The notes beneath the pieces are model-generated. The model made no database searches and had not been told where the DNA came from. It saw only the letters and a program-made list of their open reading frames with translations. Of a DNA stretch of 64,000 bases, positions 24,633 to 33,289 are shown piece after piece (the stretch's first letter is position 1; every line of letters begins with the position of its first letter). This DNA is from Gordonia asplenii (GTDB taxonomy: Bacteria > Actinomycetota > Actinomycetes > Mycobacteriales > Mycobacteriaceae): the NCBI RefSeq assembly GCF_012933505.1, contig NZ_JABBNB010000008.1, positions 62,001 through 126,000 of the forward strand, written 5' to 3'. The position numbers and the translations under genes were made by a program.

Positions 24633-25387
24633 CGGACTGGAGCGATCGGATCGCACGCGCCCTCGAGATGGCCGTCGCGATGTACAACCGGCACGAGACG
24701 ACCGTCGCGGCCCCGATCCCCGACGAGCCGGTCCTCTTCGTGGCGAATCACGGTTTCGGCGGGGTCTTCGACCTCAACGTCGTCGCGTTCGGGATCGCGC
24801 ACCGCGCCAGCGGCGACGAGCGGCCCGTGATCGCCCTGACCCACCAGGTGGCGTGGCAGCTCGGCGTCGGGCGGCTCATCGAACCGTTCGGTGCCCGACC
24901 CGCCAGCCGCGCGACCGCCGACGAAGCCCTCGCCGACGGTAAGCACGTTCTCGTCTTCCCGGGTGGAGACATCGACGCCTTCAAGGCTTGGAAGGATCGC
25001 AACACGGTGCTGTTCGCGGGCCGCGCCGGCTTCGCCCGCCTCGCGATCGATGCCGGAGTCCCGGTCGTGCCGGTGGTGACGAGCGGCGGTGGGGAATCCG
25101 TCGTCGTCTTCGCCGACGGTGCCGCGCTCGCCGAGGCGACCGGCGCCCGTGAGCGGTTCCGTCTGAACCGCCTGCCGATCACCGTCTCCATTCCGTGGGG
25201 GATCAACATCGGAGCCGTCGGGCTGCTCCCGTACGTGCCACTGCCCACCAAACTCCGCACCACTTTTCTGGCCGCCATGCGGCCCGAGCCCGACGAGACC
25301 GCTGAGAACTACGCGGAACGGATCCGTGCGGCCATGCAGACCGAGCTCGACCGCCAGACCCGCAACCGGCGCCCGATCATCGGGTGA
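24629..25387 (+). CDS. acyltransferase-like protein (PlsC-related)
   Basis: A 252-residue soluble protein resembling the lysophospholipid/diacylglycerol acyltransferase-like group. VLFVANHGFGGVFDLNV carries the Asn-His and a following Asp, with longer spacing than the usual HX4D. VLVFPGGDIDAFKAWKDRNTV is the second conserved block, and AGVPVVPVVTSGGGES the third. Known relatives acylate glycerolipids, but the altered HX4D spacing makes the activity uncertain. The ATG overlaps the amidohydrolase stop and the stop overlaps a possible GTG of the next gene, so it belongs to the operon. Its purpose in an aromatic pathway is not obvious. Confidence 0.7.
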   Translation: MTDWSDRIARALEMAVAMYNRHETTVAAPIPDEPVLFVANHGFGGVFDLNVVAFGIAHRASGDERPVIALTHQVAWQLGVGRLIEPFGARPASRATADEALADGKHVLVFPGGDIDAFKAWKDRNTVLFAGRAGFARLAIDAGVPVVPVVTSGGGESVVVFADGAALAEATGARERFRLNRLPITVSIPWGINIGAVGLLPYVPLPTKLRTTFLAAMRPEPDETAENYAERIRAAMQTELDRQTRNRRPIIG

Positions 25388-25404
25388 GACGACAAGGAGA
25401 ACCC

Positions 25405-26394
25405 TTGCAGCGCAACGACGTTCACCACATGATCGCACCCGCGCGTCGGCGCAGCGTGGCTCGTGGCCTCGCCGCCGTCATGGCCGCCGCGGCGCTGATC
25501 GCCACCGGCGGATGCGCCACGAGCACGACCGGCACCGCGCCATCGCCGTCGGCGACGCCCCCTTCGACCACCACGGCACTCCGAACCACCGCGGCACCGA
25601 GTATCGTCGCGGCCGCCGACTCCGGAGTGTCGTGGGCCCCCGCCGCGCAGGCGCAGTTGCACCCCGGAGTGCAGGCGTACACCGGCGACAGTCAATGCAC
25701 CACCAACTTCGTCTTCACCGACGCCCGGGGCGAGGTGTACTTCGGCCAGGCCGCACACTGCGGTCACGTCGGCACCGAGAAGCTCCCGAACGGCTGCACC
25801 GCCACGACGGTCCCCATCGGAACTCCCGTCGACCTGCGCACGGGCGGCTCGCTGCGCACGCGGGGCACTACCGAGGCCACGGGCACCCTGGCCTACGACA
25901 GCTGGGCGGCGATGCAAGCAGCGGGGGAGAAGGACCCCAACGCCTGCGCCCACAACGACTTCGCCCTGATCCGACTCCCGAAGAACGTCGTCGGCGCCGT
26001 GAACCCATCGCTTCCGCATTGGGGCGGTCCCGTAGACCTCGACGTCGATCGGGTGAGCGCAGGCGATCGGGCCTACGGGTACGGCGATTCCTCGCTGCGG
26101 GGCGGTAGGAACGCGCTGTCGCCGCACATCGGCCTCGTTCAAGCGACCGCCGACCCGGGAACCGGCGGCTGGGCTCATACGGTCACCGCTGTCCGGCCCG
26201 GCGTCCCGGGCGACAGCGGCGCCGGTTACGTCGATGCGCAGGGCCGCGCGCTGGGCACGCTCTCCACGCTCAGCCTGTCCGTGCCGCCCCGAAACACGCT
26301 CAGCGACCTCAGCCGCGAGTTGCGCTACGCCCAGCAGCACTCCGGAATTCCGGGCCTACGGCTGGTGCTCGGCACCGAGCCCTTCCACTCCTGA
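25405..26394 (+). CDS. exported chymotrypsin-like serine protease
   Basis: An approximately 329-residue protein with an N-terminal basic region, a hydrophobic stretch (VARGLAAVMAAAALIATGGC) and a cysteine in an imperfect lipobox, then a Ser/Thr/Pro-rich linker. The mature domain shows a trypsin-type triad: His118 in GQAAHCGH, Asp185 in HNDFALIRL, and Ser271 in PGDSGAGY. I take the TTG at 25405 because AAGGAG lies five bases upstream; GTG 25384 (overlapping the acyltransferase stop) and ATG 25429 are alternatives. It is probably anchored outside the membrane or secreted. Its place inside a meta-cleavage operon is unexplained. Confidence 0.8.
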   Translation: MQRNDVHHMIAPARRRSVARGLAAVMAAAALIATGGCATSTTGTAPSPSATPPSTTTALRTTAAPSIVAAADSGVSWAPAAQAQLHPGVQAYTGDSQCTTNFVFTDARGEVYFGQAAHCGHVGTEKLPNGCTATTVPIGTPVDLRTGGSLRTRGTTEATGTLAYDSWAAMQAAGEKDPNACAHNDFALIRLPKNVVGAVNPSLPHWGGPVDLDVDRVSAGDRAYGYGDSSLRGGRNALSPHIGLVQATADPGTGGWAHTVTAVRPGVPGDSGAGYVDAQGRALGTLSTLSLSVPPRNTLSDLSRELRYAQQHSGIPGLRLVLGTEPFHS

Positions 26395-26445
26395 TGCGCA
26401 GCGCCGCACCGTCCATCGTCCGACCCGAACTCACCGGAGACCGTC

Positions 26446-27477
26446 ATGCACCGTATCGACGTACACCACCACCTGATCCCGTCCGCCTACCGCGAACGCC
26501 TCGCCGCCCACGGCATCGCCGCAGCGGGCGGGCGCGAGCTGCCCGACTGGTCCCCGGAAGGCTCCCTCGAGGTGATGGATCGCGCCGGCATCGCCACCGC
26601 GATCCTGTCGGTCTCGACCCCGGGCACCGGCTTCCTCGCCGATCCCGGCGAGGCGTCGAGGCTGGCGCGTGACCTCAACGACGAGACCGCGTCCCTGATC
26701 GCCGCGCACCCGGACCGATTCGGCTTCTTCGCGACTTTGCCGATGCCCGACGTCGACGCCGCTGCGAGCGAAGCGCGCCGCGCCCTCGACGAGCTGCACG
26801 CCGACGGTGTCGTCCTGCTCGCCAACGCGCGTGGCACCTACCTGGGCGAGGCCGGTCAGGAACAACTGTTCAGCGTCCTCGACGAGCGCCGCGCGACGGT
26901 GTTCATCCACCCCGCCGACCTGCCCGCACCCGCCGTCACAGGTATCCCACCGTTCGCGGCCGACTTCCTCCTCGACACCACTCGCGCCGCATATCTCCTC
27001 GTCAGCAATGGTATTCGGCGCCGCTACCCGAACATCCGGTTCATTCTCAGCCACGCCGGCGGATTCGTTCCCTACGCCTCGCACCGGATGGCCGTGGCGA
27101 TCGCCGGAGAGTCGGGCCGCAGCCCCCTCGACGTCCTCGACGACTTCTCCAGCTTCTACTTCGACACCGCGCTCTCCGCGAGCTCTGCCGCATTGCCGAG
27201 TCTGCTCGCCTTCGCCGATCCCGGACACGTCCTGTTCGGCAGCGACTGGCCCTTCGCGCCGGAAGCGGCGGTGCAGTACTTCGCGGCCGGGCTGGACACC
27301 TATACCGCACACGATGCCGATCTCGGGCGCCGGATCGAACGCGAGAACGCCCTCGCCCTGTTCCCACGGCTCGGCACTGCAACCGCGATTGCCACTCCCT
27401 CCCTGCCCAACCGCATTCGGGGCGCCGTCACACGGACCGTCATGCGGGGCGTCACCCGACTGGCCGCCGGCGCCTGA
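26446..27477 (+). CDS. ACMSD-type amidohydrolase (cytosolic)
   Basis: A 343-residue amidohydrolase-2 protein, clearly related to the product of 23529 (shared VHHHLIPSAYR-like start, PLPMPDV region, FIHPADLPAP, LSHAGGFVPYASHR, VLFGSDWPFAPEAA). It has no signal peptide. The HxH metal motif (DVHHHL), the central His residues and the late Asp of GSDWPF are present, so it should be an active metal-dependent decarboxylase or hydrolase. A plausible role is removal of a ring carboxyl group or hydrolysis of a ring-cleavage intermediate. It is spaced 51 bp from the protease gene and 29 bp from the transporter. Confidence 0.85.
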   Translation: MHRIDVHHHLIPSAYRERLAAHGIAAAGGRELPDWSPEGSLEVMDRAGIATAILSVSTPGTGFLADPGEASRLARDLNDETASLIAAHPDRFGFFATLPMPDVDAAASEARRALDELHADGVVLLANARGTYLGEAGQEQLFSVLDERRATVFIHPADLPAPAVTGIPPFAADFLLDTTRAAYLLVSNGIRRRYPNIRFILSHAGGFVPYASHRMAVAIAGESGRSPLDVLDDFSSFYFDTALSASSAALPSLLAFADPGHVLFGSDWPFAPEAAVQYFAAGLDTYTAHDADLGRRIERENALALFPRLGTATAIATPSLPNRIRGAVTRTVMRGVTRLAAGA

Positions 27478-27506
27478 CCGTTGCCCGAGCCGACAGGAGC
27501 CCGATC

Positions 27507-29030
27507 ATGACCGACCAACCGGCCCCCGACAGCCCCACGACACCCGGCGAACAACGCCGCGTCCTCTCCGCCATGTGCCTGGCTCTGGTTCTGGTCGTCG
27601 CCTCGGTGTCGGCCGTCAACCTCGCGCTACCCGACCTAGCCGTCGCGCTCAGCGCATCCAACAGCGCCCTCACCTGGATCGCAGACGGTTATACAGTGGC
27701 CCTCGCAGCCTTCGTACTGCCGATGGGCGCACTGGGAGACCGCATCGGTCGACGAACAGTTCTCATCGCGGGCACGGTGGTCTTCGCTGCCGGGGCGACC
27801 GCGGCCGCAATGTCCGACACCACGTCGGCCTTGATCGCCTCCCGCGTCGTCATGGGGCTCGGAGCCGCGATGATCATGCCGGGAACACTGTCGACGATCA
27901 CGGCGACGTTCCCGGTCGACCGTCGCGCGCGAGGCGTGGCCATCTGGTCGGGATTCGCCGCAGCCGGCGCCATCATCGGCCTGATCGCGGCAGGAGCCCT
28001 CCTCGAGACATGGAGCTGGCGGTCCATCTTCTACACCAGCGCCGCGGTCGCCTGCCTCGCACTGCTGGCGGCGGCACTGTGCAGCCCGAACACCAGAGAC
28101 CGGCACCCGCCCCGGGTTGACGTCCTCGGCACCGCTCTCACCGTCGTCGGGATCGGCACACTGGTCTACGCGATCATCGAAGGCAGCGACCGAGGCTGGA
28201 CCCAACCCGTGGTCGTCGTGAGTTTCGTCGTCTGCGTCGTGTCGTTGGCCGCCTACGCCGCCTACGGGCTGCGTACCAACGAGCCCCTCCTCGACCCACG
28301 ACTGTTCGGTCTCCCCGGCTTCCGTGCCGGCTCCATCAGCGTCATCGTGCAGTTCATGGCTGTGTTCGGCTTCTTCTTCGTGGGGCTGCAGTACCTCCAG
28401 CTCATCCTCGAGTACAGCCCGCTGCACAGTGCCATCGCACTCGTCCCGGTTGCGCTCGCGGTACTTCCCGTCTCCGTGTCCACGCCGGCGATCGTCAGCC
28501 GACTCGGCTTGAACGTCACGATGTTCCTCGGCCTGCTCCTTCTCGCGGCCGGCTTGGCCTGGGTGGCCACTCTGCACGCCGACTCCGGATATCCGCCCTT
28601 CCTCGTCGGCTTGATCGTCGCAGGCATCGGTATCGGCATCACCAGCTCGACCGGCACCTCCGCCATTGTCGGATCTCTGTCGTCCGACCAACAGGGCATC
28701 GCATCAGCGGTCAACGACACGACACGTGAGGTGGGCTCGGCGATCGGCATCGCGCTGATGGGCGCCGTCTTCTCCAGCCGTTATGCGGCGTCACTACCCG
28801 ATCTGTCCCGGCTCCCGGCAGATGCGTCGAAGGCCGTCCGCGATTCCGCGGCAGCGGGCCTAGAGGTCGCCGCCCGGATGGGCCCGCCCGGTGCAGAGCT
28901 GACGTCCACCGTTCGAACCGCATTCATGAACGGTCTCAGCGCCGCCCTGATCGCGGTGGTGATTCCCATCGTCGTCACCGCCTTCGGCGCACTGTTGCGG
29001 GCGCCCCGCAAGTCTCGCAATGCGCACTGA
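27507..29030 (+). CDS. MFS transporter, DHA2 (EmrB/QacA) family
   Basis: A 507-residue protein with about 14 hydrophobic helices. Family marks are NLALPDLAVALSASNSALTWIADGYTVALA at helices 1-2, LGDRIGRRTVLI in the first cytoplasmic loop (motif A), VVMGLGAAMIMPGTLSTI, and an alanine/glycine-rich helix 5 (motif C region). DHA2 proteins are proton-driven exporters of drugs, dyes or aromatic compounds. It has AGGAG upstream and closes the operon. It may move the aromatic substrate or a toxic intermediate. Confidence 0.88.
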   Translation: MTDQPAPDSPTTPGEQRRVLSAMCLALVLVVASVSAVNLALPDLAVALSASNSALTWIADGYTVALAAFVLPMGALGDRIGRRTVLIAGTVVFAAGATAAAMSDTTSALIASRVVMGLGAAMIMPGTLSTITATFPVDRRARGVAIWSGFAAAGAIIGLIAAGALLETWSWRSIFYTSAAVACLALLAAALCSPNTRDRHPPRVDVLGTALTVVGIGTLVYAIIEGSDRGWTQPVVVVSFVVCVVSLAAYAAYGLRTNEPLLDPRLFGLPGFRAGSISVIVQFMAVFGFFFVGLQYLQLILEYSPLHSAIALVPVALAVLPVSVSTPAIVSRLGLNVTMFLGLLLLAAGLAWVATLHADSGYPPFLVGLIVAGIGIGITSSTGTSAIVGSLSSDQQGIASAVNDTTREVGSAIGIALMGAVFSSRYAASLPDLSRLPADASKAVRDSAAAGLEVAARMGPPGAELTSTVRTAFMNGLSAALIAVVIPIVVTAFGALLRAPRKSRNAH

Positions 29031-29076
29031 CGTGCGCCTACCACCCCCATGGCAGCGAAGCGTGCTGACTTCGTAC

Positions 29077-30018
29077 CTATCTCCCGTTCTGTGCGCAGAA
29101 CAGATCCACGGCGTCGACCATCTGATCGAGGCCCGGCTGTTCGAGCGGGTAGTGGCCGGCGTTCTCCAGCAGGACCGTGCGTACCGGGACGCGCGTGATG
29201 CGGTCGAGGAAGGGCTTCGCCAACCGCAGCGGCGACCACTTGTCTTCGGCCGGCTGAGTGAGCAGGACCGGGCAGACGTCGAAGTCTTCGGGCGCGGTGA
29301 CCGGTCGATAGTTGAGGTAGGAGTCGAGGAACGCGATCGAGACGAGGTTGCCCGCGGAGGTGGCGTCGTCGTAGCAGGCCTTCTTGGCCGCGCGGTCGTT
29401 GACCAGCGTGCGCATCTTGCTGACCGACTTCATCGGGACCCTGATGCTGCGGGCGGGAGTCTTTGCCAGAGCTTTCATAGCGACGGCCCCGACGGTTCCG
29501 CTGACCGGGTCGAATGCGGTGTCGCGGCGCACGACGGCGGACTGCTGATCCAGGAACGTCATCCCGACGATGCCCTTGACCTTCTTGTTCACCGACGCGA
29601 CGTGGTAGGTCTCCATGCCGCCCGCGGACAGTCCGTAGAGGTAGATCGGTCGGTCGTCGCGGGCGAGTTCGACGTCGATGAGATCCGAGCCGATCTGCAC
29701 CCAGTCGTCGTAGGTGACCAGCGCACCGGGCGCGACGTCGGTCACGCCGTAGCCGGGCATGTCGACGGCGATGGTCTCGTAGCCGCGCTCGGCGAGGGGG
29801 TGGCCCAGGATCGTCGACATCTGCCGGCCGTTGGTGCCGACGCCGTGGAACAGGATGACCTTCACGGCGGCGTCGGGGTTGCGATAGGTGTCGAGGTGGA
29901 TGCGGTGGCCCAGGTGGTCCCACCACTCCTCGGCGGGCTCGGTATCGGGCGTGAGGCGGTAGTCGGACGGGAGATGGTTCTGGATGGCCCGCCATGCGGG
30001 TTGCTCTGAGTAGTTCAT
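29077..30018 (-). CDS. alpha/beta hydrolase
   Basis: A 313-residue alpha/beta hydrolase: FHGVGTNGRQMST as the oxyanion loop near 56, AVDMPGYGVTD, the elbow YGLSAGGMET with serine near 130, and a late ENAGHYPLE carrying the histidine near 290. It has no signal peptide. It is convergent with the MFS gene and divergent from a TetR gene, which probably controls it. The start codon lies only a few bases after a good promoter (TTGCAT-N17-CACTAT on the minus strand), so the mRNA may be nearly leaderless. Substrate unknown. Confidence 0.82.
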   Translation of the reverse strand: MNYSEQPAWRAIQNHLPSDYRLTPDTEPAEEWWDHLGHRIHLDTYRNPDAAVKVILFHGVGTNGRQMSTILGHPLAERGYETIAVDMPGYGVTDVAPGALVTYDDWVQIGSDLIDVELARDDRPIYLYGLSAGGMETYHVASVNKKVKGIVGMTFLDQQSAVVRRDTAFDPVSGTVGAVAMKALAKTPARSIRVPMKSVSKMRTLVNDRAAKKACYDDATSAGNLVSIAFLDSYLNYRPVTAPEDFDVCPVLLTQPAEDKWSPLRLAKPFLDRITRVPVRTVLLENAGHYPLEQPGLDQMVDAVDLFCAQNGR

Positions 30019-30051
30019 GCGATTGATAGTGCACCAGACCCGACCTTAATG

Positions 30052-30075
30052 CAACAGTCACTCGCATTTAGAATG
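30052..30075. promoter_or_regulatory. candidate operator between hydrolase and TetR genes
   Basis: AATGC and GCATT flank an 11-bp spacer in the 63-bp divergent gap, just upstream of the TetR start. The arms are short, so this is only a weak operator candidate. Confidence 0.3.
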
Positions 30076-30081
30076 GGTCGT

Positions 30082-30669
30082 GTGACCGAACCCACCCCGA
30101 AAGGCCGCCCCGGCGGCCGCACCGCCCGAACGACTCAGGCGGTCATCGACGCGACCACCGCACTCCTGGGCGAGGTGGCACCGGCCGATCTGACGGTGGG
30201 GCAGATCGCCGCTCACGCCGGCGTGAACGCGGCGACCGTGTATCGCAAATGGGGCACCAAGGAAGCACTGTTGCGCGAGGTGTTGCTCACCCTGTCCGCC
30301 GAGCGCCTGACGACGCCTGACACCGGGTCGTTGCGCGGCGACCTCGTCGCGACCGTCGCCGCCGTCGCCGACTTTCTGCGTACCCCCGCGGGATACGCGC
30401 TGGCAGTGCTGGCTGCGACCGCGGAGGACGACACCTCCCAAGAACTGCGCGACGCCTTCTGGGGTGACCGATTCGCGCGTGCCGAGCGGATCTTCACGCG
30501 GGCGGTCGAGCGCGGAGAGCTGCTCGACGCCGACGACGCGCTGCTCGCCTACGAGGCGATGATCGCGACGCTGCATTTCCGGATCCTCGCCCGACGTCGG
30601 GCTCTCGACGCCGATATCGCCGAGCAACTGGTCGACCTGATGTTGGGCGGTTTGACCAGCCGGAACTGA
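30082..30669 (+). CDS. TetR-family regulator
   Basis: A 195-residue TetR protein from the GTG at 30082; an upstream in-frame ATG at 30049 lies in the presumed promoter/operator and is less likely. The helix-turn-helix covers about residues 12-60, with LTVGQIAAHAGVNAATVYRKWGTKEALL. The C-terminal domain is of the TetR_C-type common in mycobacteria. It is divergent from the alpha/beta hydrolase gene at 29077, its probable target, and convergent with the stress-protein gene beyond a strong hairpin. Confidence 0.85.
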   Translation: MTEPTPKGRPGGRTARTTQAVIDATTALLGEVAPADLTVGQIAAHAGVNAATVYRKWGTKEALLREVLLTLSAERLTTPDTGSLRGDLVATVAAVADFLRTPAGYALAVLAATAEDDTSQELRDAFWGDRFARAERIFTRAVERGELLDADDALLAYEAMIATLHFRILARRRALDADIAEQLVDLMLGGLTSRN

Positions 30670-30699
30670 CCAGCCGGAACTGGCCGGGACGCAAGCAAG

Positions 30700-30740
30700 A
30701 CGCAAGCCCGGTCCCGCGCGCTGCGGGACCGGGCTTGCGT
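30700..30740. terminator. strong bidirectional hairpin terminator
   Basis: An 18-bp perfect stem: 30700-30717 (ACGCAAGCCCGG then TCCCGC) pairs with 30723-30740, with a 5-nt GCGCT loop. It stands between the convergent tetR and universal stress protein genes. There is no long T-tract, as is common for actinobacterial terminators. Confidence 0.75.
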
Positions 30741-30759
30741 CATCCCCGACGGGACCGTC

Positions 30760-31659
30760 TCACGCGGGGATGGCGCCCCTGGGGATGATCACGGTGGGGA
30801 TGGGGGCGTTGCGCAGGATCTTGGCCGCGCTCGACCCCAGAAACACTCGTGCGACGGGGTGAGTCGACGACGATCCGACCACCAGGATGTCGCCGTCGGA
30901 CCAGTCCAGGCGTTTGACCGCGACATTCCAGTCGCTCCCTTCGGCCAGCTGACACCGCATCCGGTCGTCGGTGAAACCGGACTGCCGCAGATGCTCCTGG
31001 GCCTGACCCAGTGCGGCGGCGGCGCGATCGGCCCAGACTTTGACCACCTGGGTCTCGGCCCGACTGACCCCGGTGGTCACCGAGCGGCGCGGAGGCGTCA
31101 CCAGGAACGTGACGAGCCGCAGTTGTGCCGAGGTGCGCGTGCAGATCTCGGCGACGCGGTCGAGCAGCGACCAGCTCGTATCGTCGTCGCGGAATCCGAC
31201 GGTGATCCTGCGCACCGGAGCAGCCGTGCGGTATCCACGCGGCGCAACCGCCACCGGGATCGCCGACGAGTGCACCAGACGATCGGTTTTGGAACTGAGC
31301 CGGATCCGGCCGAACGCGGCCTCGTCGCTGGAACCGACGACGAGCATCCAGGCGTCTCGCCGCGCTGCCTCGTCCATCAGCACCTGTGGCACCGAACGAC
31401 CGCTCACCCACGTCGCCGACGAGTCGACCATCGAATGCGTGGCGAGATCGGCGCGCGCTTGGGCCGCGGCGGCCTCGCCCTCCTCCGCTGCCCAGGCTTC
31501 GTACTCACGGTCGGTGCCGCTGGCGGCCGGGGTCGCCCAGCCCTGCGGGACGACCGACACCACCTGCACCGGTTGGGGTTCGGAGCGGGCGAGCTGACAC
31601 GCCAGGTCAACCGCGCCACGGTCCATGTTTCCCGGACCGTAGCCGACCAGATAGGTCAC
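30760..31659 (-). CDS. tandem universal stress protein
   Basis: A 299-residue protein of two UspA domains. Domain 1 (about 1-140) contains LVGYGPGNMDRGAVDLACQLA and VVGSSDEAAFGRIRLSSKTDRLVHSSAIPVAV; domain 2 (about 150-297) contains ITVGFRDDDTSW and VVGSSSTHPVARVFLGSSAAKILRNAPIPTVII. The G-x-x-G-x9-G-(S/T) ATP-binding pattern is partly present in both. Such proteins bind ATP and respond to hypoxia or stress in mycobacteria. The GTG start overlaps the permease stop by four bases (GTGA), so it is coupled to the permease; this may regulate transport. Confidence 0.85.
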   Translation of the reverse strand: MTYLVGYGPGNMDRGAVDLACQLARSEPQPVQVVSVVPQGWATPAASGTDREYEAWAAEEGEAAAAQARADLATHSMVDSSATWVSGRSVPQVLMDEAARRDAWMLVVGSSDEAAFGRIRLSSKTDRLVHSSAIPVAVAPRGYRTAAPVRRITVGFRDDDTSWSLLDRVAEICTRTSAQLRLVTFLVTPPRRSVTTGVSRAETQVVKVWADRAAAALGQAQEHLRQSGFTDDRMRCQLAEGSDWNVAVKRLDWSDGDILVVGSSSTHPVARVFLGSSAAKILRNAPIPTVIIPRGAIPA

Positions 31660-33134
31660 TGATCCTCCAACTCGCGGATCGGTTCGGCGATCTCCTCATC
31701 CGAGGTGTAGGTGTTCAGTGTGGCGTGCTTGCGGCCGTACACCAGATAGCCGGCGAAGACGAGCGCCAGCCAGACCCCGCAGATCGCCCAGGTGACCGGC
31801 TTCAGGCTGAACAGCACGTAGATGCATGCGACGACGGTGAGGATCGGGACCACCGGATACCCCGGAACCTTGAACGGTCGTTCGAGGTTGGGCATCCGGC
31901 GCCGCAGCACGATCACCGAGATCGCGACCATCGCGAAAGCGACCAGCGTGCCGAAGGAAACGCTGTCCCACAGGTAGTCGGCGGGAACGATACCGGCGAT
32001 GATCGCCACGATGACCGATACGACGACGGTGTTGAAGACCGGCGTCAGAGTCTTCGGGTTGACGCTCAAGAAGCGGTGCGGGATGAGCCCGTCGCGTGCG
32101 ACCGAGAACAGAATACGAGTCTGGCCGTACAGGATGACCAGCGTCACGGAGAACACCGAGATGACCGCGCCGGCAGCGAGGACGGTCGCCCAGATCGATG
32201 TTCCGGTGACCTCCTCGAGGATCTTCGCCAGTCCGGCCTCACCGGCGCCGGGGGAGGAGAACCAGGAGACGGGTTTCGCGGACAGACCGGCGAGTGCGAC
32301 CAGAATGTAGATCGCGGTGACGATCAGGAGGGCGCCGATGATGGCACGGGGGATGGACTTCTGGGGGTTCTTCGCCTCTTCACTCGCTGTCGACACGGCG
32401 TCGAGGCCGATGAATGAGAAGAAGATCGTTCCCGCCGCCGTGCTGACGCCCGTCGCGCCCATCGCGAAGAAGTGTGAGAAGTGGTCGGCGTTGAAGGCGG
32501 TGAAACCGATGATCACGAACAGCAGCAGGACACTGAGCTTGACGCACACCATGATGGCGTTGACGGTCGCGGATTCCGAGGCGCCGCGGATCAGCAACAA
32601 CATGCACAGCAGCACGAGCACGACTGCGGGCAGGTTGATGACGCCCCCGGTGGCGGCGCCGTCGGAGCCGGGAATCGCCGAGATCGACAGTGCGGTCGGA
32701 AGCTGGAAACCGAAGACGTTGTGCAGTAGTTCGTTGAAGTAGCCGCTCCAGCCGACCGCGACCGCGGAGGTTGCGATGCCGTATTCGAGCACGACGCAGC
32801 CGCCGACGATCACAGCGACGCCTTCGCCGAGGGAATGGTAGGTGTAGGAGTAGCTCGAACCGCTGACGGGGATGGCGGCGGCCAACTCCGAGTAACACAG
32901 CGCGGAGAGCCCCGCGGTGAATGCCGCCAGGATGAACGAGAGGATCACGGCTGGTCCGGCCACCGGGATCGCCTCGTTGAGCACGAAGAAGATACCCGTG
33001 CCGACGGTCGCCCCGACGCCGAACATCATCAGCTGAAACGTCCCCAACCTTCGAGGGAGCTCTTCTCCCTCGTGGTGCCTTCGTTGCAGGATTATTGGCT
33101 TCTTTCGAAGCAGTTGTTGTCCTAAGGCGACCAT
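31656..33134 (-). CDS. APC-family amino-acid permease
   Basis: A 492-residue permease with about 12 hydrophobic helices. FGVGATVGTGIFFVLNEAIPVAGPAVILSF near residue 35 is the conserved helix 1 substrate-binding segment of cationic amino-acid (CAT/YfnA-like) carriers, followed by CYSELAAAIPVSGSSYSYTY. The C-terminus is a short acidic tail. I start at ATG 33134 because AAGGAG lies five bases upstream; longer upstream frames lack such a site. It forms a two-gene unit with the universal stress protein. The substrate is probably a basic or neutral amino acid. Confidence 0.87.
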   Translation of the reverse strand: MVALGQQLLRKKPIILQRRHHEGEELPRRLGTFQLMMFGVGATVGTGIFFVLNEAIPVAGPAVILSFILAAFTAGLSALCYSELAAAIPVSGSSYSYTYHSLGEGVAVIVGGCVVLEYGIATSAVAVGWSGYFNELLHNVFGFQLPTALSISAIPGSDGAATGGVINLPAVVLVLLCMLLLIRGASESATVNAIMVCVKLSVLLLFVIIGFTAFNADHFSHFFAMGATGVSTAAGTIFFSFIGLDAVSTASEEAKNPQKSIPRAIIGALLIVTAIYILVALAGLSAKPVSWFSSPGAGEAGLAKILEEVTGTSIWATVLAAGAVISVFSVTLVILYGQTRILFSVARDGLIPHRFLSVNPKTLTPVFNTVVVSVIVAIIAGIVPADYLWDSVSFGTLVAFAMVAISVIVLRRRMPNLERPFKVPGYPVVPILTVVACIYVLFSLKPVTWAICGVWLALVFAGYLVYGRKHATLNTYTSDEEIAEPIRELEDQ

Positions 33135-33289
33135 GTCGACTCCTTTCTCGGCCCGGTCCAGGTCTGACCGGCGCTTTCTCAGGTTCACCGGATCGCCGTG
33201 TGAAGCCCACCACACGGGTGCGATCGTCTGAGATCCGAGACAAGGCTCTGTGGGCAAGGAGTGTGCGGGCGCCGTCAGACTTGCGACCG

